NCBI RefSeq assembly: GCF_004359215.1
Contig: NC_090613.1
Span: 4,131,637-4,171,928, forward strand
Length of the DNA stretch: 40,292 bases
DNA from: Bremia lactucae
Lineage: Eukaryota > Oomycota > Peronosporomycetes > Peronosporales > Peronosporaceae
Direction: 5' to 3'
Positions 1-9,012 of the stretch are shown here, one piece after another. The position numbers and the translations under genes are program-made. The notes under the pieces are model-generated. The model was given only the letters and a program-made list of their open reading frames with translations, did no database searches and was not told the origin of the DNA. Within the stretch, counting starts at the first letter, position 1. Each line of letters begins with the position of its first letter.

Positions 1-330
1 TCTCATTCGAAGGCTCATAATCAGCCGCCTGACGGGTATCAGGCGACTGTTCCATCCTCCCCGAGTCGGCCATTTCGTCCGACTCGCACTCATAATCGAC
101 CTCTAAAGAGGGGTCGTACTCACGTGGTGAATCACCACGTGCACTCGCAACACCAAGTGTTGTGCGAGTGGAAGACACTACGGTAGACGGAACGTCTACC
201 GCAAGAGATAACAATGCGTCACCCGCGGCTGCACGAACCGCAGCCGAAGGTTCAACACTATCCTCACCCCGCATGAATTGTTCCTTCATGCGATGGAATT
301 TAAAATGATGGATCTGACCAATCAAAATCA
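1..330 (-). CDS. Antisense ORF of family A gypsy element, open at left edge
   Basis: An uninterrupted frame on the minus strand runs from an in-frame stop near 385 to the left edge of the window. Candidate ATGs lie at 330, 290 and 272. The LTR orientation shows that the retroelement itself is read on the plus strand, so this frame is antisense, lying between pol and the 3' LTR. The visible product (about 110 residues) is acidic and rich in Ala, Ser, Asp and Glu, with a run of alternating Ala/Gly/Asp near residue 30 and an acidic ECESDEMADS stretch near residue 90. A related frame occurs at 14398-14595, again antisense to its element; both contain an Ala-rich LSAAAS/VRAAAG-like stretch and the same 8-bp hairpin stem. 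Additional antisense ORFs at this position are known in plant Ty3/gypsy elements. I recognise no domain. It could be spurious, but length and recurrence argue against that. Confidence 0.5.
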
Positions 331-395
331 TTTTAAAAATTAAGTGGTCATTTAGCGACCACTCCACCTAATGACATTCAGAGTGATTGTCGTTT

Positions 396-408
396 AAGGG
401 AGGGGTGA
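396..408 (+). promoter_or_regulatory. Polypurine tract of family A element
   Basis: The purine-rich AAGGGAGGGGTGA directly abuts the TG that opens the LTR at 409, the standard position of the plus-strand primer in LTR retrotransposons. A similar motif precedes an LTR-like start on the minus strand at 14213-14226. Confidence 0.75.
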
Positions 409-858
409 TGTAACGGGGTGTATCGTTACATGAAATTAACAATAAAAGATTGTTAATTAATATTATCCAAAAGGTAGATAATATTTGGAGGAAATTACTT
501 TAAATAGTAATTTCCTGAATTCTTATCCATAAATAGGTATAGACCATTATGTCTATTTATTCCGCAGACTAATCAGCTGTAGAAGTAATCAAAGAGAGTT
601 ACGAGATAAGATAGATAAGAATTCATTTACATGTTTAGTATTAGTTTATAGTTAAGACAACATTTACAAAGATAGATTAACAAGACACTTAACTATATTA
701 ATACAGTTTTCATTTTACACTCTTAAGCTAACTTGCCTTAAGAGAAGTCTTCCTCTATACGTACAGTGTACGTCACCTAACGAGAGGCACCACTCACATC
801 TGAAGCAGTGTGAAGTGGACTTGTACTGAAACAGTACAAGTCGCAGTGCCCCGTTACA
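409..858 (+). repeat. 3' LTR, family A gypsy (450 bp form)
   Basis: It starts TGTAACGGGG and ends CCCCGTTACA, giving a 10-bp terminal inverted repeat with TG/CA ends. Both termini and much of the sequence match the LTR at 38230-38982, in the same orientation. This copy lacks a roughly 300-bp internal segment present in the 753-bp form. A polypurine tract precedes it. The partner 5' LTR and the target duplication are outside the window. Confidence 0.85.
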
Positions 859-1470
859 GGTTCGGTATATGCAGAACCTCTGCCCCGAGGCGTCAGGAAG
901 TGCGATTCTGTATGATCGAAGCTCCTTTTGGCTGATCAATAGCCATGCGTCTGTCGTTCTCAAAGTCCAGAAAGCGCGGTGGACTGACGGTGGATCAAAA
1001 TCTTTATTTGAGAAATTCGTTGGTGCCAGCGTGTCTCCTTGGGTGGCACGCTTGACAATGGCTTGCTCTTTTTTTTGGAGTTAGAATAGTGGAGGGCGAT
1101 GCGTTTCTTGGTCGCGGCGCCCGGGGTCGCGTCTTTAAAGTCACTGGGCAAGGTAAAGAGCTTTTCGCTTTGAAAATTGTGGAGACATGCTTCATTGCAT
1201 CTCTTTATCGAGAGGAAGAGGCCTTGAAGCAGGCCCAGGAAACAGGCTTGACGACTCGCCTCGTAGGAAAACGCATTGAGATTCCTGGTGGCGCTGCGTT
1301 ATTACTGTCTCCTGTTGGGATACCTTTGCCTCGCCCAGCGACCCGATCTGATTTGGCGAATCTTTATCGGCTGTTGTGGCAGCTTCACGCGAAAGACCTA
1401 GTTCATGGAGATCCTCGCGTGGCAGAATGTGATCTTTTACGGAGAACAGCCTTTCTGGATTGATTTTGTA
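859..1470 (+). repeat. Left arm of 612-bp inverted repeat
   Basis: This arm pairs with 3451-4061 in opposite orientation, roughly 95% identical by eye, with a single-base length difference at the frameshift near 1424. Homology ends at 1470 inside the kinase frame and begins exactly where the LTR ends. Confidence 0.9.
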
Positions 1471-1686
1471 GATGTTCGTAAAGCGAGTCCCAGTTTGCGA
1501 ATGCTTGATGCAGAAATTCTAACGCAGTCCATTCTTCATGTTTCCCGAGACTTGCCGTTGCAAATAGAGCTACAGGAGACGTTTGAAAAGTATGGCAGTT
1601 ACCCAACGCAAGAGAATCTTAATTGTTTGGTCGAATTAGTCTTCCAAAGGCTGAATTGGCGATCGAAAGGTTTACATTCGCACTAG
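869..1686 (+). pseudogene. CRN-type (Crinkler C-terminal) kinase-like pseudogene, left copy
   Basis: Three overlapping frames together resemble a small protein-kinase-like domain of the sort fused to oomycete Crinkler host-cell effectors. Visible motifs are a glycine-rich loop GRGARGRVF and the lysine strand FALKIV (frame 1089-1463), a catalytic-loop-like HGDPR at the end of that frame, and FWIDF continued in frame 1405-1686. No signal peptide or LFLAK-type N-terminus is present: the 5' end is cut by the LTR ending at 858. Two lesions break the frame: a T8 run at about 1071-1078, shared with the inverted copy, and an extra A near 1424 that is absent from the other copy. It is therefore non-functional as read, unless the T8 is a sequencing error. 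The assignment to CRN rests on motif layout only; another oomycete kinase family is possible. Confidence 0.6.
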
Positions 1687-3450
1687 TGTGAAGAAGTGAT
1701 GTCGTTCGAGCCCAAAACCAGACTCTATTTTTACACATGAGGTTATATATTTTATGTCATATCGACTGTCGTCATCTTCTACCTAGTCCTCCTCCCGACA
1801 AAAAAAAGTCGAAACTTGCGTCTTAAGACGTCATCAGCAACCACTTTGTCGAACCGAGTCTCTACCTTCTTAACGACGTCTGACTCGACTCTCACACGAT
1901 ACTAAAGAGCAGTCTTGGTACACTTTAATTGTTGCTAAGGGAGAAAAGATGATACGACAAAATGCCACGATAATATTTGTCATGACCAAGGAAAAGAGAG
2001 TCCACGGAGCTACAAGCAAGCAAAGTTCCCTGCAGAGTTTTTCCGACTTACTCACCAGATTCCAATCGATCTCTTTGATGGATGGTAGACAGAGCCTTGG
2101 CAGTGACGAATAGTCTCGATATGCTTAGAAAAGTATAGAGAGAGCTTACGGAAGAGCTTGCCTGCGCATTTTAAAAGGAAAAGGCTGCGGGATGCAAAGC
2201 CAAACTAGCTGTGAGATAGAGCGGGAAAATCGAGTGGCTCGGTTATTTGTGAAACAAGGAAGACCTCAAGTCTTAGATAGATAATAGGAATGGAATTTTC
2301 CGAGTCACGGAATAAAACGCTAGACGCTTTGATACTTAGGCTTCCAACAATTCGGAACATAGTGAGGCTTGTTTGTGGCGGCGGAGACAACAGAGCCTGT
2401 CACCGCCGACACGTCGAGACAAAATCTGATAGGAAGCTCTTGCTTAAAAGCCTCTGACTGCAATGCTTTTGTCCAAAACACAGAACAAAGAGCTCCGAGC
2501 TGTTTTGTAACACGTAAAGAATATCTTAAATACCTGGGAGAAACTTGTCCGATCCAATCTGTGTTCCAAATCTTTGATTGTTGCATGTACAAGGGCTTTG
2601 ACGGCCTTACATCGTCACCAACGACCGTAAACTACTGAGAGAATGTGCGCAGGTTCGATCAGTGTACCAAGGTAGACCGAGAGATGGCCAAAGACGACAC
2701 GATTCGTTTGTGAAGCCCTGACATGTATCTCGCGAACAGCTTGAAGCAGTTTGAGAAAGCAGAACAAGCCCCACAGCGAAAGGAGAGCTGCCTCGGTGAT
2801 CGAAATCATTCGATGAAAGACCCATTAAACGTTGTCATGCTTAAATACAGACGAAAAGCGATCGATGGCTTCGTACAGAGATGCATTTTTGTTGTGATCA
2901 GGTGCTGCAGCCTTTGATGTAATTCGAAGTGAAAATACAATTTCAGTCCAATAGTCCCTGCGCTCAAGCTCGTGAGCATGTGCGCTTTGTTCACAATAAT
3001 TGCATCCTTTCCGTGTGGCTAAGAGATTGCAGAGGACTTGAATTATTCCCGATGGTACACGACTTCATATCATGTTTTAAGCATGAGATCGATCCATTAT
3101 TGATCCATCATTGATGTGCTTAGTGCTTTTAAGTCACAGAACGCGACGTCGACGCTTGTGCGTGAGTCATAGTAAACATCTGTGCATTTATTTACCTTCC
3201 GAATTACAAGGAGCATCTCCAAATTATTTGAACCTCAATCGACTTGATAAATTGAGGTCCTTATCTGATGTGAGACTTTTTGGTTGCAAAGAACACAACA
3301 GCAAGCGGATACATTTTGTAATGAAGCTTGGTTTGACGCCTTTATTACTCCTTTTTTCGACAGAGCTCTTGCCAACTGGCACATGGTGTTTGATAATAGT
3401 AAGCAATATGCATGGTTGACTTAATCAAAAAATGTGTCAAGGAGTACAGA
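1687..3450. other. Spacer between inverted kinase copies, no recognised gene
   Basis: No long frame and no recognisable domain on either strand. A stretch near 3330-3423 reads in one plus frame as a short aromatic-rich peptide (for example FDAFITPFFDRALANWH), stopping just before the right arm. It may be the remnant of a transposon or gene, but it is too short to name. Confidence 0.35.
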
Positions 3451-4063
3451 TACGAAATCAATCCAGAAAGGCTGTTCTCCGTAAAGGATCACATTCGCCA
3501 CGCGAGGATCTCCATGAACTAGGTCTTTCGCGTGAAGCTGCCATAACAGCCGATAAAGATTCGCCACATCAGATCGGGTCGCTGGGCGAGGTAAAGGTAT
3601 CCCAACAGGAGACAGTAATAACGCAGCGCCACCAGGAATCTCAATACATTTTACCGCAAGGCGAATCGTCAAGCCTGTGTTATGGGCCTGCTTCAAGGCC
3701 ACTTCCTCTCGATAAAGAGATGCAATGAAGCATGTCTCCATAATTTTCAAAGCGAAAAGCTCTTTACCTTGCCCAGTGACTTTAAAGACGCGACCCCGGG
3801 CGCCGCGACCAAGAAACGCATCGCCCTCCACTATTCTAACTCCAAAAAAAAGAGCAAGCCATTGTCAAGCGTGCCACCCAAGGAGACACGCTGGCACCAA
3901 CGAATTTCTCAAATAAAGATTTTGATCCACCGTCAGTCCACCGCGCTTTCTGGACTTTGAGAACGACAGACGCATGGCTATTGATCAGCCAAAAGGAGCT
4001 TCGATCATACAGAATCGCACTTCCTGACGCCTCGGGGCAGAGGTTCTGCATATACCGAACCAC
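3421..4063 (-). pseudogene. CRN-type kinase-like pseudogene, inverted right copy
   Basis: Minus-strand copy of the kinase-like fragment at 869-1470. Frame 3836-4063 corresponds to the N-terminal part and frame 3421-3831 to the glycine loop through FWIDF. It carries the same T8 (A8 on the plus strand, about 3844-3851) that breaks the frame. It lacks the extra base seen near 1424, so its HGDPRVAN catalytic-loop region stays in frame. Homology stops at 3451, after which about ten unrelated codons lead to a stop, so the C-terminal part present at 1475-1686 is missing. The outer end at 4061 is joined to a Ty1/copia gag remnant. Several amino-acid differences from the left copy show independent decay. 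Confidence 0.6.
3451..4061 (-). repeat. Right arm of 612-bp inverted repeat
   Basis: Reverse complement of 859-1470. Outer and inner breakpoints are sharp: inside, the sequences part after the WIDFV codons; outside, the arm ends at the base corresponding to the LTR junction of the left arm. Confidence 0.9.
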
Positions 4064-4530
4064 TTGACCAAACGCAGGATATGGCGAATTGACTATGGCT
4101 CAAGGCGAAGTTCTCATCTTTTTCGGTATACGTCGCCAAATATCAGCGAGACGTCAATGACAATAGCGAAACTGATCATGGAGATGAAGAGCGCGAATTG
4201 CGGGTCAAGCGAGGAAGATATTTGCGCGACGATTCTTGATGTTTTCCCGCTTGCCACGAGAGCTTCATTTAAGCATTTCGAATGTCGATTGCGTCATTCA
4301 GTGTTAAGGACCTTGTGAGCAAGTTGATTGCTGAAGAAGTGCGTCAGAACGAGTCGACGCGCATCGAGGAAGCTACGGCACTACTAATAAGCAACAATAT
4401 TGAAACCAATACAAAAAAGAAGCCCGGTCGCAGGACCAAGGCTTCGTCTCATACGTGCTTTAATTGTGTCAACATGGGCCACTATGCTGATTTAAGAGAC
4501 GAGGAAAGTCGAGTGACGACGAGCTATCAA
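4064..4530 (+). pseudogene. Copia gag remnant with zinc knuckle
   Basis: Frames at 4064-4318 and 4282-4608 together cover a copia-type gag (UBN2-like) end. A CFNC..MGH zinc knuckle lies near 4455-4490, but the fourth ligand, normally Cys, reads as Arg. Frame changes and stops show it is dead. Confidence 0.6.
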
Positions 4531-4624
4531 ACGTTGTTTTTCACACAGCGGAAGCAGTTCAAGTGTTGCGTGAATTATCGACATCAGAGCCTCGACTCAC
4601 CTGTGTAAAGACCGCGAATCGTTC

Positions 4625-5127
4625 ATGGAGTACGAAGTAGCAGAACATTCGATGTATTTATTTAGCACAAAGAAGAGCGCACAATTGAAGGTTTTTGGAC
4701 ACGGATTTGTGGCACTAGGCGTGTGGACCGGTCGAGCATGGAGAAATACACGCTTCGAGAAGACTCTTCGTGTGATAGATTTAAACATAAATTTCCTAAT
4801 AGTGACAGCTGCGACTGCCCGGGGCATGTCCATCGAGAGAACGGAAGACAAGTGCATCGTGAAGCATACAGGAAAGCCTGTGGGGACAGGCTCGAAAAGA
4901 GGCAAGCTTATCTACCTTAACACGGACCCTGTAGAAGAATGTCACGTCGCAACTGGCGAAGTTGGAGTGTGCATAGACGTCTTGGCCACATATACCAACG
5001 AATGTTAAACGATACGATTAAAGGCGGCCGTATCCACGGTGCTGCTGCTGAAGCAGAAGGTGTTTGTGATGTGTGCGCAACAGCTTCGCAAGTCAAGAAG
5101 ATCTTTTACACGAGTGAGGCAGTTTAA
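4625..5127 (+). pseudogene. Copia protease end and GAG-pre-integrase remnant
   Basis: Frame 4625-5008 includes a GKLIYLN stretch, and frame 4939-5127 gives HRRLGHI followed by CDVC, the signature HxxxH/CxxC-like zinc-binding region that precedes copia integrase. The frames are shifted relative to each other, so the polyprotein is broken. Confidence 0.6.
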
Positions 5128-5383
5128 TTAGCTAGGCGATAGTGGATGCTCTGAAAGCATCGTGTGCTCAGACGTGACTGGACCAATCAGTCCAGCATCG
5201 AAGTCCGGTTTCAATTATATTGTGAACTTTATTATAATGAAGAGCCGATTTGTCACGATCTACCTCATGCGCATGAAGAGCGAAGTACCGGAAGCTTTTA
5301 ATAAATTCTGCAAGGAAGTAAAATCGGCGGCAGACACGAAAATCAAGGTGCTGCGCAATGAAAATGGTTGTGAGTTTTGAAAC
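5127..5383 (+). pseudogene. Copia integrase core remnant
   Basis: The frame reads SDVTGPI, SGFNYIV and KSRF, then VLRNENGCEF, matching the first catalytic Asp block and the approach to the second (normally SDNGxEF; here ENG replaces DNG). It stops at 5380. Downstream to 5859 only shifted remnants are visible, including a copia-like HKRKKLDD segment near 5685-5710. Confidence 0.65.
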
Positions 5384-5854
5384 ACTTCCATACAAGCAAT
5401 TTGTGGCAGGCGCGTAATCAGCAAGAATATACGTGCCATATAATCTACAGCAAGATGGCATGGCGGCGTATGAACAGGATCCTGGACGAGATGACTAGAT
5501 GATAAGATGCATGCTTAAGGATAGCGGTCTGGGCAAAAGCTATTAGTGTGAGGCAATGATGATGGCAGCGAACTCAGAAACGTTTTGTCAAATTCGTCCA
5601 ATAAGAACTCAAGTTATTTTAAGATATGATTCAAGCCGGAGCCGTGTATTGAGCACATGCGCGTGTTTGATGCCTTGCGCATAAGCGCAAGAAGCTGGAC
5701 GATTCTGGCGTCAAGTGCTATTGTCCTTGGAAACGCCGAGGAGCCAAACTATACCGGCTTCTCAATGCAAGCGATGGGTCAATCGTTATTTTCACGAAGT
5801 CTCACGTTCGATGAGCAAGCTGCAAGGATCCACGAAACAAGCCAAGCCGAGTGT

Positions 5855-5859
5855 GTCCT
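5855..5859. repeat. Target-site duplication GTCCT (left)
   Basis: GTCCT precedes the left LTR and recurs at 11688-11692 after the right LTR. Removing the element and one GTCCT rejoins copia coding sequence. Confidence 0.9.
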
Positions 5860-6107
5860 TGTCAGGATGAGGGTAAATTACGACTGAATTAAAATTAGTT
5901 TAACTAACCGATACTTTTGGTATACTCCTTAAGGTATCGCCTATCCTTAATCTAATTCTTACTGAGTATCATCTCTCCTAATTGCGCAAACCTTTTTACT
6001 TGTGTTTATTATGGCGCATATGTAAAATTGAATTAAAGAAAATGAATGGTTTAAAAGGTAAGTCGAAATGAGTGGTCAAGGGCTGAGCAAGATGACTGGT
6101 CCTTACA
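5860..6107 (-). repeat. 3' LTR of family B element
   Basis: On the minus strand it begins TGTAAGGACC and ends ATCCTGACA. It is nearly identical to 11441-11687 (an extra A at about 5876, and G/T at about 6004). The pol stop codon TAA lies inside its first bases. Confidence 0.92.
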
Positions 6108-7332
6108 TCCTCCCCGATTTGATCTCTCGTTGACGCTGATTGAAGTTGGCGACGAGATCCTTCCAGTGGGAGATATGGCGAATATTTTTCTCTTTTTCCC
6201 AACTGGCTTCTTCCTTAGTTTCGCCATGCCATTGTACGAGCCAGTATGGTTGACGATTGAACTGGCTTTTCTTCAAGAGACGTTCAATAACTTGAAGATG
6301 ATCCGCTGTGCCATTATCCACGAATTTGGATGCTTTCGGTATCGGACGACTTCGAAATTTTTCTGGTGTCGGTTCATACTTTGATAGATTATCGACATTA
6401 AAGGTTGGATTAATCTTATTCATACTTTGTGGTAACTTAAGCCTTGCCACATTCGGATTATTCATTTTGATAATTTCGAATGGTCCCACCTTTCTTGCCG
6501 CAAACTTAGCTCGTGGTGTCCCCATATCTTTCGCAGCATGTTTCAACGATATTCTGCGAGTATCAAGCATAACTAGATCTCCAACCTTGAATTTAACTTG
6601 ATTTATTCGGCGTTTTTGATCGTAATATTGCTTTTGCGAAGCTTGTGCTTTTAGGAGATTTCTGCGAGCCTGATCGATGATCTTTGTTCGTTCTTCGATA
6701 AACTCTTTTGCGTATACGTCAATCTCCTTTGGTTGACTGTTCCAGCCTAGAGCCTTTTGCCATGTAGAGCGTTCCTTTCTTCCCGTATCTATTTCGAAGG
6801 GAGAGTATCCCGTGGATGCACTAACCAGTGTAGAGTGCGCATACTCTATGCTTCCCAAGTGTTCGGTCCAGTCAGTGCCATGGTAAGATACCATGCATCT
6901 GAGTGCGTCTTCTACCACAAGGTTCTGTCGCTCGGTCTGTCCATCGGCTTTAGCCCGATGAGCGGTTGTCATACTTAGACGAACACCGATGATCGTCATC
7001 AAAGACTTCCAAAACATGAACGTGAACTTGCTATCTCGGTCACTGATGATAACTTTTGGAAGACCATGGTGTCGAACTACATCATCAAAAAATACTTTTG
7101 CTGTTGTGCATGCATCATCCTTAACGTGCACTGCTGCGTACTTCGTTCGTTTGGAAAACTTATCGACAACAGTTAGGATGGCATCAAATCCATTGGACAT
7201 AGGAAGCCCTGTTATGAAGTCCATTGACACCACTTGCCAGCAAGCCTCTGGTATTGGAATTGGCATAAGCAATCCGTTTTTTTCGTTGATTATCATGTTT
7301 CCAACGTGCGCAGGTTTCACATGTTTTGACAT
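6103..7332 (-). CDS. Gypsy integrase core with C-terminal chromodomain
   Basis: The 409-codon frame covers the strand-transfer domain of the integrase, which inserts element DNA into the host genome. Catalytic residues of the DDE triad are visible at D38 (VSMDFITG), D98 (IISDRDSKF) and E134 (DGQTERQN), with 35 residues between D98 and E134. A GPY/F-like module follows (KVGPFEII, residues 281-288). Residues 345-398 form a chromodomain (YWLVQWHG, ASWE, aromatic cage positions), a module known to steer chromoviruses to modified histones. The zinc-binding N-terminal part lies in another frame (7184-7741), so the first ~20 codons here are out of frame with the real polyprotein. The switch is at a seven-base A run near 7279. 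The frame ends on a TAA inside the LTR. Confidence 0.9.
   Translation of the reverse strand: MSKHVKPAHVGNMIINEKNGLLMPIPIPEACWQVVSMDFITGLPMSNGFDAILTVVDKFSKRTKYAAVHVKDDACTTAKVFFDDVVRHHGLPKVIISDRDSKFTFMFWKSLMTIIGVRLSMTTAHRAKADGQTERQNLVVEDALRCMVSYHGTDWTEHLGSIEYAHSTLVSASTGYSPFEIDTGRKERSTWQKALGWNSQPKEIDVYAKEFIEERTKIIDQARRNLLKAQASQKQYYDQKRRINQVKFKVGDLVMLDTRRISLKHAAKDMGTPRAKFAARKVGPFEIIKMNNPNVARLKLPQSMNKINPTFNVDNLSKYEPTPEKFRSRPIPKASKFVDNGTADHLQVIERLLKKSQFNRQPYWLVQWHGETKEEASWEKEKNIRHISHWKDLVANFNQRQREIKSGRM
6108..6120 (-). promoter_or_regulatory. Polypurine tract of family B element
   Basis: On the minus strand AATCGGGGAGGA directly precedes the TG of the 3' LTR. It also encodes the last residues of the integrase (SGRM). 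Confidence 0.75.
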
Positions 7333-7741
7333 ATTCCTTGACGTCTTTCTGCAACGATTTCCAGTAATACCACTGAGCCACTTGCAAGTATGTTCTGCGA
7401 TTGCCCGGATGAGCAGCTATTGCCGAATCATGATATTCCGATATTACTTTCGTTCGCAAACGATTGTTGCTGGGCACGCAAAGACGTGTAAGCTTATTTG
7501 ACGTGCGCAAAAACAGCAAGACTTCTTGCTTGACAAACAATGAGCTTGCTTCTGAGTTTTTCCATGCTTCTTTAAACTCAGCATCTCTGGCGTAGCCTTG
7601 TTGAATTAGCTTGCGAACTTCTGGTGACAACTCAACATACGACGCTGTCATTAAGGTGGCAACTTGCAGAGCCTCAGCCTCCTCTCGGGGCAGAGTGGCA
7701 CCGAGGGTGAGCAAAGTAAACGTGTACCTCGTTGTTGGCAA
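7184..7741 (-). pseudogene. Gypsy RNase H linker and integrase zinc-binding domain (frameshifted)
   Basis: This frame carries the HHCC zinc-binding domain of integrase: H..H around HDSAIAAHPGNR and CETC near the end, with the linker of RNase H before it. It is joined to the upstream RNase H frame by a shift near 7745 and to the core integrase by a shift at the A7 run near 7279. Residues after CARWKHDNQRK are out of frame. Confidence 0.8.
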
Positions 7742-8238
7742 CTAGAATCGCACTTATGGAAGTGGATATTGTCCACGACAGTATCATCAGGCCGGCGCGA
7801 AAGCGCATCAGCTACGACGTTTAAAGCACCATTAATGTGGTGTATAGTAAACGTATATTGAGCGAAGGTGGTCAAGTATCGAGCCAATTTTGGCGAGACT
7901 TTCGGATGATGAAGCAGCCAAGAGCAGGCGCTATTGTCCGTGAAAATCTCAAACTGGTGACCATAAAGGTAATGACGCCATTTGTCTAACCCCGCCTTAA
8001 TTGCAAATAGCTCCTTTTCATGAGCAGGCCAATTAATCTCATGGACTCCAAGCTTCTTTGAATAAAACGCTATTGGATGGTCATGTCCATTGAGAAATTG
8101 CGATAAAACACCTCCCACGCACGACCCTGATGCATCCGTAGTCAGTACAAATGGGCGTGAAAAGTTGGGCAGAGTCAGCACAGGTGCAGCTTGTAAGGCA
8201 GACTTCAGCCTTGCGAAGGAATCTTCCTGTTCTGCATT
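7651..8238 (-). pseudogene. Gypsy RNase H domain
   Basis: Downstream of the premature TGA at 8239 the same frame continues through the connection region into a gypsy RNase H: TDASGSCVGGVLSQ (first catalytic Asp), HEKELFAI (Glu) and FTDNSACSWL (Asp), ending at NVVADALSRRP. The domain removes the RNA template strand during reverse transcription. The frame goes astray after about 7750, where a shift leads into the linker. Confidence 0.85.
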
Positions 8239-9012
8239 TCACAGCCATGGAGAATCTTTCTTAACAAGATGACTCAGTGGCAGAACTATGTGCGCAAACT
8301 GATGAATAAAGCGGCGATAATAACCAGCAAGACCAAGAAAACTTTGCAATTCCTTTACGGAGGTCGGTGGTGGCCATTTAGCCATTGCTTCCGTCTTCGT
8401 TTTATCAACGGATAATCCTTTGTTGGAAATAGTGTGCCCCAAAAAGCTGACCTCTTGACGCGCAAACTTGCACTTGCCGATGTGAGCGAATAGCGTTTCC
8501 TTGCGTAATACTTCGAACACGATAGCAAGATGGCCAAGATGTTCGTCATAAGAGACGGAAAATATGCAGATATCATCCAAATATACCACAACAAATGGGA
8601 ACTTTCCAAAAAGTACACGCATCAAGCGCGACCAAATGCCAGGCATTCCAGCAAGACCCATCGGAGCAACGCACCACTGATACGTCTCATTTGATGTACG
8701 AAACGCAGTGTACTTCTTGCTATCCGGATGGATACGCATCTGATGGTACCCCTGAGCTAAGTCAATGACTGTGAAATAGCTCATACCTTGCATTTTATCG
8801 AACAATTCATTGATTCGCGGCAAAGGTATTTTAGGGACGACTGACTTTGAGTTGACGTAACGAAAGTCAATCACCCAACGAAGCAAAATGTTTGCGTTTC
8901 CGGATCGAATCCATTCCGAACGAGATACACTCGTACCGGTTTTTGGGTCCTTTTTAGGAATACCAAAGATGTTTGATACCCACGGCGAGTCTGAAAGCTC
9001 GATCCATCCGCG
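8239..9012 (-). pseudogene. Gypsy reverse transcriptase
   Basis: Minus-strand frame from the frameshift near 9011-9016 to a premature TGA at 8239. RT motifs in order: a KDPKTG..RSEWIRSG region, RWVIDFRYVN, FTVIDLAQGYHQ (first catalytic Asp), APMGLAGMPGIW, VVYLDDICIFS (YLDD box, about 8572-8583), FLGHTISNKG and LQSFLGLAGYYRRFI. The enzyme copies element RNA into DNA. The stop falls where the family normally has a Trp in the connection domain (a TGG to TGA change), so it looks like a simple nonsense mutation. Confidence 0.9.

Larger units (their letters stand above)
1..408 (+). mobile_element. 3' internal end of a Ty3/gypsy element (family A)
   Basis: This stretch lies immediately upstream of a polypurine tract and an LTR in plus orientation, so it is the 3' end of an internal region that extends off the left edge. 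It contains no plus-strand pol motifs. It is packed with perfect short hairpins (stems at 26-45, 62-86, 121-141, 142-170, 181-201, 226-246, 270-292, 300-336 and 343-363). Confidence 0.7.
4062..5859 (+). mobile_element. Ty1/copia element, 5' part (degraded, interrupted at 5859)
   Basis: Plus-strand frames follow copia order: gag with a zinc knuckle, end of protease and GAG-pre-integrase domain, integrase core, then a KRKKLDD-type stretch near 5688. The element resumes at 11688 after a family B insertion. No 5' LTR is visible; the left end is fused to the kinase inverted repeat at 4061. Confidence 0.75.

Noticed and set aside
1..408. Hairpins read as transcription terminators or a row of MITE ends
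   Set aside because: No T tracts, no target duplications, and the stems lie inside an open coding frame and extend into gag elsewhere.
4625..5008. Stand-alone 127-codon gene
   Set aside because: Residues near its end match a copia GAG-pre-integrase region and it sits between copia gag and integrase remnants.
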